A program made the translations under genes and the position numbers. A DNA stretch of 64,000 bases from Metabacillus endolithicus (lineage in GTDB: Bacteria > Bacillota > Bacilli > Bacillales > Bacillaceae), in contig NZ_CP095550.1 in NCBI RefSeq assembly GCF_023078335.1, positions 4,198,001 through 4,262,000 of the forward strand. The letters run 5' to 3'. The notes under the pieces were generated by a model. That model saw only the letters and a list, made by a program, of their open reading frames with translations. It was not told the origin of the DNA and ran no database searches. Within the stretch, counting starts at the first letter, position 1. Every line of letters begins with the position of its first letter. Positions 55,042 to 64,000 of the stretch are shown piece by piece.

Positions 55042-55914
55042 ATGAACATAATCGAGATTCATAATTTGACCAAAAGCTATAAAAAAAACAGAGGAATTGA
55101 TGACCTTTCCCTTTCAATTCATAAGGGAGAAATCTTCGGCTTTATTGGACCGAACGGGGCAGGGAAAAGCACAACCATACGTACATTGTTAAATTTTATT
55201 CACCCAACAAGTGGAACAGCCAAAATCTTTGGAAAAGATAGTGTGAAAGATTCAAAGGAAATTCGTAAGCAAGTTGGTTATTTACCATCTGAAGTTCATT
55301 ACTATGATGATATGAAAGCTTTAGATTTACTTATATATTCTGCTAAATTTCATCAATATTCAAATGATCAACGAATCGTAGAATTAGCCGAGAAGCTTCA
55401 TTTAGACCTTAATAAAAAAATTGAAGATCTATCGTTTGGAAATAGAAAAAAAGTGGGAATTATTCAAGCGCTACTCCACGAGCCTAAATTGCTCATTTTG
55501 GATGAACCAACAGGGGGATTAGATCCGTTGATGCAGCATGCTTTTTTTGAACTATTAAAGATCGAGCGGGATAAAGGAGCAACCATTTTCTTTTCCTCTC
55601 ATATCTTAAGTGAAGTTCAGAAAATGTGTGACCGTGTTGCGATTATTAAAGAAGGTAAATTATTAAAAGTAGAACGAGTTGAGAAGTTACTTAAAAATAA
55701 TGTAAAAAAAATAAGCCTTACCTTTCAAGCTGGAAATGAGCAAGCAATTGAAGAGATTGAGGGAATGAATAAAGTAAAAAACGGTGATGATTGGACCTTT
55801 TTGTATAGTGGTGACATAAATAGACTTCTTCATAAGATTTCAACACTACATGTGAAAGATTTATTAATAGAAGAGCCTTCTTTAGAGGAAGTTTTCATTC
55901 ATTATTATGAGTAG
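55042..55914 (+). CDS. ABC transporter ATP-binding protein
   Basis: 290 residues. Walker A GPNGAGKST, Q-loop VGYLPSE, signature LSFGNRKKVGI (variant of LSGGQ), Walker B LLILDEPTGGLD and H-loop FFSSHILSE. The C-terminal 70 residues are the extension seen in BcrA/drug-export ATPases. It pairs with the permease just downstream and is probably repressed by the TetR protein at the end of the operon. AGGAGG precedes ATG 55042. Confidence 0.85.
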   Translation: MNIIEIHNLTKSYKKNRGIDDLSLSIHKGEIFGFIGPNGAGKSTTIRTLLNFIHPTSGTAKIFGKDSVKDSKEIRKQVGYLPSEVHYYDDMKALDLLIYSAKFHQYSNDQRIVELAEKLHLDLNKKIEDLSFGNRKKVGIIQALLHEPKLLILDEPTGGLDPLMQHAFFELLKIERDKGATIFFSSHILSEVQKMCDRVAIIKEGKLLKVERVEKLLKNNVKKISLTFQAGNEQAIEEIEGMNKVKNGDDWTFLYSGDINRLLHKISTLHVKDLLIEEPSLEEVFIHYYE

Positions 55915-55932
55915 GAAAGGTAGGGGATTTAA

Positions 55933-56727
55933 ATGATATATCAACGTGAGTTAAAGAAAAACTTAAAATCACTTATTATTTGGGGGATTGCATTAAGTGG
56001 AATCATTTTAATGACACTTAGCATTTATCCTCAATTTACTCAGGATCAAGAAACAATGAAGGAATTGCTTAATGCTTACCCGGATTCTTTTAAACAAGCA
56101 TTTGGAATGGATCGCCTTGATTATGGATCTTTACTCGGATTTTATGGAGTTCAAGTTCACTTTATGACAACGTTATTTGGGAGTATCTTTGCGGTTATGT
56201 TAGCTTCAAATATTGTAGCTAAGGAAGAAAATGAAAAAACAATTGAATTTTTATTATCAAAGCCGATTACTCGTATGCAAATTATGACTGAAAAGTGGCT
56301 AGCTGTTATGACAAATATCGCTTTGTTAAATATAATCATTATGGTGATTTCTCTCATTGGCTTTCAATTTGCTGATGATGATCCGTCGATAAAAACGTTT
56401 ATATTGCTTGTTTTAGCAACTTTTCTACTGCATATTACATTTGCAGCTATATCACTCTTACTTTCAACGACAATGAAAAAGGCTAGAACAATCACATCGG
56501 TTTCATTAGGCTTGGTTTTTTTATCATATTTTTTAAGTGTAGTATCTGGTATTACCGGGAATTTAGAAGGACTCAAATATTTTAGTTTCTTCAAATATAT
56601 CGATGCTGCTGACATTATTGCAAATCAATCCATTAAACCACTTTATCTATGTATCATGATAGCTATAGCTACTATAATGATTGTGTTAAGCTATGTTGCT
56701 TATCATCGTAAGGATATTGCTGTATAA
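55933..56727 (+). CDS. ABC-2 type permease subunit
   Basis: 264 residues with six membrane helices, in the ABC2-family layout: N-terminal RELKKNLKSLIIWGIALSGI, a large loop with YPDSFKQAFGMDRLDYGSLLGFYG, then VAKEENEKTIEFLLSKPITRMQI. Export of a hydrophobic compound or antibiotic is likely but unproved. It sits between the ATPase and TetR genes. Confidence 0.8.
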   Translation: MIYQRELKKNLKSLIIWGIALSGIILMTLSIYPQFTQDQETMKELLNAYPDSFKQAFGMDRLDYGSLLGFYGVQVHFMTTLFGSIFAVMLASNIVAKEENEKTIEFLLSKPITRMQIMTEKWLAVMTNIALLNIIIMVISLIGFQFADDDPSIKTFILLVLATFLLHITFAAISLLLSTTMKKARTITSVSLGLVFLSYFLSVVSGITGNLEGLKYFSFFKYIDAADIIANQSIKPLYLCIMIAIATIMIVLSYVAYHRKDIAV

Positions 56728-56765
56728 TCAGACAAAATGATAGTAATTAATTTGAGGTGTACACA

Positions 56766-57404
56766 TTGTATTCTGCATTTGAAAAATTACCTGATGAAAA
56801 GAGAGAAAAGATTTTAACAACCTGTATCGAAGAGTTTTCAAAAACTGGTTATGAAAAAACCTCAACTGAGACAATTACTTCAAGAGCTGGTATATCAAAA
56901 GGAATTCTTTTTCATTATTTTAAAAGTAAGAAAAACCTTTATTTATATGTTGTTGACTATTGCAGAAAGCTAATCGGAGATAAAATTATCGAAGAAATAA
57001 AAAAAGTTAAGACCGATGATTTTTTTGAAAGAATAAAAGAGGTTGTTCTCATTAAACAAAGAATTCAATATGACTTTTTAATTGAAACAAAACTCGTTAC
57101 AAGTGCTACTCTTCATCCACCGGTTGAATTAAAAGAACAATTACAGAATTTGTTACAAAAGAATACTGATCAATATAGTGGAGAATTTTTAGCGAAGCTG
57201 TTAGATAAACAATTATTAGAAGGTCACCCCTCACCTGAAAAGATAATGGAATTAACTATGCTTGCATTAGATTCTGTTACTAAAAAATATGTTCATCTTT
57301 TTGAAAGTAAACAGTTAGAATACGACGATATACTAGAAAAAATGATGCCGGAACTTGATGAATATATTGATATTATTAAATATGGAGTGTATGGAAGTCG
57401 TTGA
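56766..57404 (+). CDS. TetR-family repressor
   Basis: 212 residues from TTG 56766, with GAGG eight bases upstream; the GTG nine bases earlier would overlap that site. The helix-turn-helix is TSTETITSRAGISKGILFHYFKSKKNLYLYVV. The ligand-binding part is all-helical. It is the last gene of the ABC operon, and the paired palindromes at 54965-55015 are its likely operators, giving ligand-relieved autoregulation. Confidence 0.82.
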   Translation: MYSAFEKLPDEKREKILTTCIEEFSKTGYEKTSTETITSRAGISKGILFHYFKSKKNLYLYVVDYCRKLIGDKIIEEIKKVKTDDFFERIKEVVLIKQRIQYDFLIETKLVTSATLHPPVELKEQLQNLLQKNTDQYSGEFLAKLLDKQLLEGHPSPEKIMELTMLALDSVTKKYVHLFESKQLEYDDILEKMMPELDEYIDIIKYGVYGSR

Positions 57405-57427
57405 TATGAACTTCACCATGTTGGGAA

Positions 57428-57456
57428 AAGATCAGTAGCGATACTGTTCTTTTTTG
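57428..57456 (+). terminator. Terminator of the TetR operon
   Basis: AGATCAGTA and TACTGTTCT form an imperfect stem, followed by six T residues. Confidence 0.5.
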
Positions 57457-57477
57457 TTGGTTTCAATCTACAAAAAT

Positions 57478-57500
57478 CGGGTGGTGCCAGGCACCACCCG
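57478..57500. repeat. Perfect GC-rich palindrome with 11-bp arms
   Basis: Arms CGGGTGGTGCC and GGCACCACCCG flank a single A. It lies immediately 3' of the RNase J gene and is much more GC-rich than its surroundings. GGTGCC..GGCACC palindromes recur in Bacillus genomes between genes. A terminator role is possible, but the T tract is poor. Confidence 0.65.
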
Positions 57501-57513
57501 AACTGCTATGCTT

Positions 57514-59179
57514 CTACACTTCTATAATGATAGGAAGTATCATAGGTTTTCTTTTTGTCTGTTTATATAAATGCTGACCAATTGTTTTTTTGATGTTTTG
57601 TTTCATGACGTTCCATTGGTGAACTCTTTCTCTTTGTAGATCTTTAATGATTCGTTCTACTTGACGGTTAACATCTTTTAAGAGGTCTTCAGAGTTTCTT
57701 GCATAAACAAATCCTCTTGAAATTGTGTCTGGTCCGGAAATGATTTTTTTATCGGCTTTACTTAAGGTAATCACAATAACAAGCATACCGTCCTCGGATA
57801 ATTGTTTTCGATCTCTTAGAACAATATCACCTATATCACCCACGCCAATTCCGTCTACAAATGTGTTACCTGCATGCACTTTTCTAGTTTGACGGCTTCT
57901 TGGTTTTCAATGTCAACCACATCGCCCAGGTTTACGATAAAGGTATGATCTTTTTCTACTCCAACCGACTCAGCTAATAAACGGTGTTGATGTAACATTC
58001 TATATTCACCATGTATGGGAATAAAATATTTTGGCATCATTAATGTAAGCATAAGCTTTAGATCTTCTTGATATCCATGTCCTGAAACATGCATGCCTGT
58101 TGAACTTCCTGAACCGTAAATGACTTTACCCCCAGTGTAAACAAGTTGTCAATAATCTTCGAGACATTCCGTTCATTACCAGGTATTGGAGAAGCTGCTA
58201 ATATGACAGTATCACCTGCAAGTATTTCTGCGTCACGATAATTTGAAGTGGAAAGTCGAGCAAGTGCAGCTAGTGGCTCTCCTTGACTACCAGTACATAA
58301 TATAGCAACTTTTTCCGGGGCGAGCTCATTTATTTGACTAGGTTCGATCAACATACCCTCAGGAATGGTTAAATAGCCTCGTTCAATAGCTACATCAACC
58401 ACATTCACCATACTTCTACCTAGAAGTGCAAGCTTTCTATTGGTTTTGAGTGCAGCATCAACGACTTGTTGAACACGATTAACATTTGAAGCGAAGGTGG
58501 AGACAATGACTTTTCTTGTGGCTTTAATAAAAGCTTCCTCCATATGCTCGCCAACCATCTTTTCTGATGGAGTTAAACCCGAACGTTCTGCATTAGTACT
58601 TTCTGATAAAAGAGCTAGAACACCTTTTCTACCAATCTCAGCCATTTTGTGGATATCTGAATGTTGATCATTTACAGGAGTTAAATCGAATTTAAAGTCT
58701 CCAGTATGTACGACAACTCCTTCAGGTGTGTGAAAAACAATTCCCAAACAGTCTGGAATACTGTGATTAGTTTTAAAGAAGCTTAAGGAAATTTTATTGA
58801 ATTCTACAGTAGATTCAGAATCTATTTGAATCAATTCAGTATCTCTTACAAGATTATGTTCCATTAGCTTTAATTCAATTAAACCGAGTGTAAAACGTGT
58901 TCCGTATATAGGAACATTTAATTTCTTGAGAAAGTAAGGAATACCTCCAATATGGTCTTCGTGGCCGTGTGTTACAACTAACGCTTTTATTTTTTCTTTG
59001 TTTTCTTCTAAGTAGGTTAAGTCAGGAATGATTAAATCAATTCCTAATAGATTTTCATCTGGAAATTTACCTCCGCAATCGACTACAATGATTTCATCGG
59101 CATATTGAATCACATACATGTTTTTCCCGATTTCATTCACGCCACCAAGTGCGAATAATGATAATTGATCCGTGGCCAT
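57514..59179 (-). CDS. rnj: Ribonuclease J (two frameshifts)
   Basis: About 555 residues after repair. It has beta-lactamase fold motifs ALGGVNEIGKNMYV and HGHEDHIGG (zinc ligands), HTGDFKFD, the beta-CASP LCTGSQGEPLAAL, then HVSGHG and a C-terminal TKRKPMILPIIIEV. Breaks are at the five-C run 58129-58133 (gives LGGKVIYGSGSSTGMHV) and the T run 57880-57883 (gives LEKVHAGNTFVDGIGVGD). RNase J degrades and matures RNA with 5'-exo and endo activity. The sequence differs from both B. subtilis RnjA and RnjB, so a third paralogue is likely. AGGAGG precedes ATG 59179. Confidence 0.85.
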
Positions 59180-59367
59180 CATATGTCCTCCTATGTAAAT
59201 AGTATTCATATTATGCCAATAATGTGGTTGTTTATTTGTTAATCGTAAAAAAACTAAGTTGTTTTCTTAATTAAAGGAAAAAATTTTGCAGAGAAGTTGA
59301 GGTAACTGAATTTCTGTTATATAATAGGTAAGAATCAAATATTCTAAAATTAGGACGGTGATTCAAT

Positions 59368-60204
59368 ATGAACACTGAGAAGAATATGATTGAGGAATTT
59401 AGTATTTGGCAAAAACAACTAGGAAAAGCTGAAGGTACAATCAAAACTTATATTGGTGTACTAGAAAAATTCGAGGCTTGGTTATCATCAAAAGGTAAAT
59501 CACTAAATTCAGTCTCTAGGAATGATGTTCAGTTATATATGGATGAACTTGAGAATCAACAAAAAACGGCTGGAACAATTGAAAAATATTTAGCGGCTAT
59601 TAGTGTTTTTGTTCGTTTTATAGACAAGTCTGAAATTGTTTTGGATATCAAGCGTAAAGAGAAGATTAAGGATACAAGCATTCCTGAATCTCTGGAAGAA
59701 AGTGAAGAGAAAAAACTATTACTTGAAGTTAAAGCAGATGGTAATCTTCGCAATATAGCGATTGTTTATACATTATTATATACGGGCATTCGTATATCTG
59801 AACTATGTGCTTTAAATTTTGATGATATTCAAGAGGTTGATGGAAAAAAGAAGTTATTAATAAAAGATAATGATGGTGAGATTGATCGTTTTATTCCATT
59901 AACAACAGATGTAAGTTATCATCTGGAGAATTATATTGATTCTTTAACTATTAAAAAAGATGCCATATTTGTATCAAGTGTGAATAAGCGGCTCTCTACT
60001 AGAGCTGTGCAGTATATGCTACAAAAATATGATGTTAATCCACATAAGCTTCGTCATACATTTTGCCAGAAGCTAATTAATAAAGGAATTAATCTTCATA
60101 TAGTTGCAAAATTAGCAGGTCATAAAGACGTTAATGTGACAAAAAGATATGTTGGAAATACACAGCCGAATTTGGATAATGCAATTGATCAAGCTTTTTC
60201 ATAG
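59368..60204 (+). CDS. Tyrosine recombinase (XerC-like)
   Basis: 278 residues. The N-terminal SAM-like core-binding domain (EEFSIWQKQLGKAEGTIKTY) precedes the catalytic domain with Arg in YTGIRISELCAL, HKLRHTF (His-x-x-Arg), the late His in AGHKDV and nucleophile Tyr in TKRYVGN. All catalytic residues appear present. There is no adjacent phage or transposon gene, so it may be a chromosomal recombinase of unknown target. ATG 59368 follows AGGACGGTGATTCAAT. Confidence 0.78.
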   Translation: MNTEKNMIEEFSIWQKQLGKAEGTIKTYIGVLEKFEAWLSSKGKSLNSVSRNDVQLYMDELENQQKTAGTIEKYLAAISVFVRFIDKSEIVLDIKRKEKIKDTSIPESLEESEEKKLLLEVKADGNLRNIAIVYTLLYTGIRISELCALNFDDIQEVDGKKKLLIKDNDGEIDRFIPLTTDVSYHLENYIDSLTIKKDAIFVSSVNKRLSTRAVQYMLQKYDVNPHKLRHTFCQKLINKGINLHIVAKLAGHKDVNVTKRYVGNTQPNLDNAIDQAFS

Positions 60205-60229
60205 GATACACACGGATGCTTTGTCATGG

Positions 60230-60258
60230 ATAAACCACGTTATATAACGTGGTTTATT
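60230..60258 (+). terminator. Terminator of the recombinase gene
   Basis: AAACCACGTTATATAACGTG with GTTT completes a perfect palindrome, followed by ATTTTTTG. The following 280 bp up to 60538 hold only AT-rich sequence with a TATAAT near 60425. Confidence 0.7.
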
Positions 60259-60538
60259 TTTTGCAAAACTATTTTGGGGAAATTGTTGTCATAAGAAAAA
60301 GCAGATTGTTTTTCAATTAAATACCATACTAACCATTATGGATATTTATTCCCTTCATACTATGACTATTGAACTATTCGATTGTTGAAATTTGGTGCTT
60401 ATGACCTTTTTATTATTGGTGCTAATATAATATGCTTAATTTAATAGAATTATAGTTTGTCGATTTTTAGAAGATTTTTTTATATAAACTAGAATTTGCT
60501 GTCAAATACATAGGTTGTTTGTCATTGGGGGGATATTG

Positions 60539-63315
60539 ATGATTGAAGAACACACGAGATACTCTCGTCTCGCACATATTACGAAATTAATTAATACAAA
60601 ACTAGAATTGCATGAAGTGTTAGGGCATGTTGTAACGGCCATATCTGAGGAAATCTTCCAGTGTGATTCAGTTGGAATATACCTCCCTCAAGAAGATGGG
60701 ACATATCGGGGGTTTGTTGGTAAGCCTGAGTATATTAATGGTGCCACATTGGATATGCATGTAATTGATCCTAAGAAAGACCTCCTTGCAAATGAGGTCC
60801 TTGAAACAAAGGAAAGTATTTATATTCCTGATACGTCAAAGGATTCTAGGCCTGACCGTAGAGCGGTCGAGGCCTTTAAAATAACTTCTCTTTTAGCGCT
60901 GCCTATTAATTATGAAGATGAAGTATACGGCTGGTGTTTTTATTTAACTATGGAGTTTATATGAATCTTAAAGATACTGAGATTCAGGCAGTAGAGGCTT
61001 ATGTGAATATGGCTGCTGTTGCTATAAGAAATGCGAACAACCTGACAAAAAAGGAAAATCTTATTTCAGAAAAACAGCTTCTTATTGATGTTACAAAGGA
61101 ACTGTCTCTTTGTTCTACTTTAAATGAAGTATTGGATAAATGTTTTTCATATGTAGGAATAGTCTTGAAGAATAAAAATATTGGGGCTCATTTATTAGAT
61201 CCTGTTGCAGAAAAGCAAATTAAGCCAGCCAGTCTTAGTAAAGGAAGCGATTGGACAGAAGAAGACTGGATGAAAACTCATAATGTTATAAACATCGACC
61301 ATTCAACAGATAAACTTTTTCAAGAGGTTATAAAAACGAAAAAGGCTGTGTTAATCCCGAATGTTTACTGCGATCCACGTCCTAATCATGAGGCGTGCCG
61401 TTCATTTGGTATTAAAGGTATTCTTATGCTGCCAATTGTAACAATGGGTGAAATATTGGGATTACTTGCTATTGTAAATCTAGGACAAAAAGAACGTGTT
61501 TACACACAAGCTGAAATTCAGTTAGCACAGTCTATTGTTGAAGCGACTGCGTCTGTTTTATCACATATCATTTATATGGAGAAACAGGAACTTATCATAA
61601 AGAAGAGAACCTGTGAGTTAACAGAAAAAAATACGGAGCTTGAGGATGTTGTTGGAGAATTACAACGTTTAAGTCGTGAAAAGGAAATGATTCTAAATTC
61701 GGCAGGAGATGGAATTGTTGGTGTTAACATTGAAGGTAACATCTCTTTTTGTAATCCAGCTTCCGAAACAATATTAGGTTATAGTGAAAAGGAATTAATC
61801 GGTAAGCCGTATAAAATCTTTTTTCATAAAAGTGATCAAACTCTACATAAGCAGGGGAATAAGGGTAACGGTGTAACAACCTATACAGATGCAATATTTA
61901 TTCGTAAAGATGGATCAAATTGTCCGGTTGAATATTCCTCAACGCCAATTAAAGAAGAAAAACAGCTAGTTGGTTACGTTGTAACATTTAAAGACATTAC
62001 GTATCGAAAACAAATGGAAGAGAAAATAAACTATCATGCTTATTATGACAGTTTAACAAATCTTCCTAATCGACTGTTATTAAAAGATCGACTTGATCAA
62101 GGATTAGTATATGCACAGTTGCACAAAGAAAAACTAGCGGTGCTGTTTTTGGATTTAGACCGATTTAAAACCGTTAATGATATGCTTGGCCATAGCTATG
62201 GTGATTTATTATTAAGAATGGTAGCAAAAAGATTAAAAGAATGTGCTTACAATGGCTGCACGGTTTCACGTCAAGGTGGAGATGAATTTACTATTATTTT
62301 ACCTGTAGCACGAAATGAATTCGCGATAAGGGAATTCGCGGAAAATATTATCTCTGCTTTTGAGGAACCTTTTGATCTTAATGGAAATGAGATTTTTGTT
62401 AAGGCGAGTATCGGCATTAGCTTGTTTCCTCAAGACGGTGAGAAAGCTGATGACTTAATTAAAAAAGCTGATACAGCCATGTACAAAGTGAAGGAACTTT
62501 CAGGAAATGATTATCAATTTTACACTTCGGCAATGGACAAGCGGACAATGGATAATGTGAAACTGGAAACGTCTTTATACCGAGCGTTGGATCTTAATGA
62601 ATTTCTTGTCGTATATCAACCACAATTTGATTATAAGCATAAGAAAATTATTGGAGTGGAAGCACTTCTTAGATGGAACCACAGTTCAAAAGGAATGATT
62701 CCACCAGGACAGTTTATTCCACTTGCCGAAGAAACAGGCTTTATCGTGCAAATAGGTGAATGGGTACTTAAACAATCATGTAAACAACTTAAGGAATGGC
62801 AAGATAAAGGATTTAAACATTTCACAATATCTGTTAATGTATCGGCTCAGCAATTTAATAAAAAAGACTTTGTCACTATGGTTAAAAATATCTTAGCAGA
62901 AACACAACTTGATCCTAGCTATCTAGAGCTCGAATTAACCGAAAACTTGATTATCCAAAATACTGAGGAAACTCTATCTAAGATGTCTGAACTTAAAAAA
63001 TTAGGAATTAAGATTTCAATTGATGATTTTGGAACAGGATACTCATCATTAGGATATTTAAGGAACTTTCCAATCAATACGTTAAAAATTGATCGATCTT
63101 TTATTAATGATGTTTGTCACGATTCAAAAAATGCAGCAATAACCAATACAATTATTACATTAGCGCACAATTTAAACTTACATGTTATTGCTGAAGGTGT
63201 GGAAACCAAAGATCAAATTGATTTTCTCTCATCAAGTAATTGTCACCTTGTGCAAGGTTTCTATTTTTCACCACCTATAAAAGCAGATGATTTTTTTGAA
63301 AAGTACTTAAATTAG
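60539..63315 (+). CDS. GAF-GAF-PAS-GGDEF-EAL cyclic di-GMP enzyme (frameshifted)
   Basis: About 925 residues after repair. GAF 1 spans roughly 10-145 and GAF 2 165-325; a short coiled coil and PAS domain cover 350-460 (LNSAGDGIVGVNIEGNISF). The diguanylate cyclase has RQGGDEFTIIL intact, and the phosphodiesterase has VEALLRWNH, ELTEN, DDFGTGYSSLGYL and KIDRSF. The frame breaks at 60929-60930: one base added gives YGLVFLFNYGVYMNLKD. Both catalytic motifs are complete, so it may make and degrade c-di-GMP. ATG 60539 follows GGGGGGAT. Confidence 0.85.
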
Positions 63316-63345
63316 TTTTTACTATTTAATAGTCAGGAGGATAAA

Positions 63346-64000
63346 ATGAAGGCAATTCGAGCTGTGCTTAATTATTTACAAAATGGCGGAGTGAAATATA
63401 TATTTGGAATTCCAGCAGGTTCTGTGAATGCGTTTTTTGATGAGCTGTATGATCTCCCAGAGATAACTCCTATTGTTACAAAGCATGAAGGTGCTGCTTC
63501 ATATATGGCTGCTTCTTATGCAAAATATTCTCAGAGTTTAAGTGTTTGTATAGGATGTAGTGGACCAGGTGGTACAAACTTAGTTACAGGTGCAGCGAAT
63601 GCAATGCGAGAGCATTTACCCGTTTTGTTTATAACAGGTGCTGTTCCTGTAAATACTTTTGGACTTAATGCTTCGCAAGAGCTAAATGCACAACCAGTAT
63701 TTGAACCGGTTACGAAGTTTAGTGCCACTGTAAACCGTTCTGATGAACTTATGGACATTGTTGAAGAAGCGGTGAATATTGCCATGTCAGGTGTTCCGGG
63801 GCCAGTTCATGTTGCGATCCCAATAGATATTCAGCTTGAAATGGTTGATGAAAATATTGAAATTCCTGGATTCCCAGTCATGAAAAAGGTTGTTCCTCAA
63901 CAAGAGATTGTAGAAAAAACTGCCGAAAGGTTACTACACCATCAAGATGGAATTATTTTTGTCGGACAAGGAGCAAGACAAGCTGTTGATGAAGTAATTG
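63346..64000 (+). CDS. Thiamin-diphosphate-dependent enzyme, N-terminal part
   Basis: 218 codons are visible, running off the window without a stop. The N-terminal TPP-binding (Pyr) domain has IFGIPAGSVNAFFDELYD, the cofactor-activating Glu in TKHEGAASYMAASYAK and GCSGPGGTNLVTGAANAM. A central domain begins at FVGQGARQAV. The family includes acetolactate synthase, pyruvate oxidase and benzoylformate decarboxylase. The missing C-terminus prevents a choice. CAGGAGG precedes ATG 63346. Confidence 0.8.
   Translation, partial: MKAIRAVLNYLQNGGVKYIFGIPAGSVNAFFDELYDLPEITPIVTKHEGAASYMAASYAKYSQSLSVCIGCSGPGGTNLVTGAANAMREHLPVLFITGAVPVNTFGLNASQELNAQPVFEPVTKFSATVNRSDELMDIVEEAVNIAMSGVPGPVHVAIPIDIQLEMVDENIEIPGFPVMKKVVPQQEIVEKTAERLLHHQDGIIFVGQGARQAVDEVI

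Noticed and set aside
59368..60204. Prophage or integrative element at the recombinase
   Set aside because: No phage genes, tRNA target or flanking direct repeats are seen in the window.
63531..63785. Minus-strand frame near the window end
   Set aside because: It is antisense to an uninterrupted TPP-enzyme frame that starts at 63346.

Overview
The window is about 64 kb of low-GC DNA from an aerobic, endospore-forming member of the Bacillaceae. Evidence for this is the strong AGGAGG-type ribosome binding sites with frequent TTG/GTG starts, an alpha/beta small acid-soluble spore protein, YjcZ-family sporulation peptides behind SigK-like promoters, and RocR/AraR/GlnR/Fur-type regulation as known in Bacillus subtilis.

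Layout. 1-12 kb: membrane protein end, four-helix-bundle protein, a Suv3-like helicase with a zinc ribbon, a LiaG-like surface protein, a PaaX regulator divergent from an alpha/beta hydrolase, an MFS transporter divergent from an SgrR-like regulator, a VOC protein and a lactonase. 12-16 kb: ABC exporter, acetate transporter, formate/nitrite transporter with an Fnr-type site. 16-23 kb: an arginine catabolism island (rocF, rocR, rocD, rocG, a small lipoyl-like protein and a YjiH-family membrane protein). rocD and the YjiH gene each have an SigL (sigma-54) -24/-12 promoter and RocR-like upstream palindromes. 23-34 kb: AraR, HAD phosphatase, spore protein, AlaX, glycerate kinase, a probable 6S RNA, a ROK repressor, VanW and transpeptidase-like proteins, NUDIX and BASS transporter. 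34.8-39.6 kb: a TPP riboswitch controlling a thiamin-pyrimidine salvage operon (ylmB, tenA, thiZ, thiX, thiY). 39.6 kb: a tRNA-like gene with a greatly extended anticodon arm. 40-44 kb: proline synthesis proH-proJ-proA. 44-49 kb: Fur-controlled heme monooxygenase, DUF1540 peptide, nrgB-nrgA, CopD/CopC. 48.8-49.7 kb: a tandemly duplicated pair of YjcZ-family genes. 50-64 kb: phosphatase, M42 peptidase, PhzF, small membrane proteins, a TetR-controlled ABC exporter, a ribonuclease J, a tyrosine recombinase, a GAF-GAF-PAS-GGDEF-EAL protein and the start of a TPP-dependent enzyme.

A striking overall property is the density of single-base reading-frame breaks. At least sixteen otherwise well conserved genes (helicase, paaX, VOC, lactonase, FNT, rocG, yjiH-like, alaX, ROK, NUDIX, BASS, thiX, proA, Tim44-like, RNase J, GGDEF/EAL) contain one or two indels, many in short homopolymers. 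I read these mostly as sequence/assembly errors and give each gene as one CDS with the break described.

Genes working together: RocR and SigL turn on ornithine and glutamate catabolism, with the YjiH-like transporter as a likely added member. The thi operon imports and deformylates formylaminopyrimidine and hydrolyses it to HMP. proH/J/A make proline from glutamate. PII and AmtB handle ammonium under a GlnR/TnrA box.
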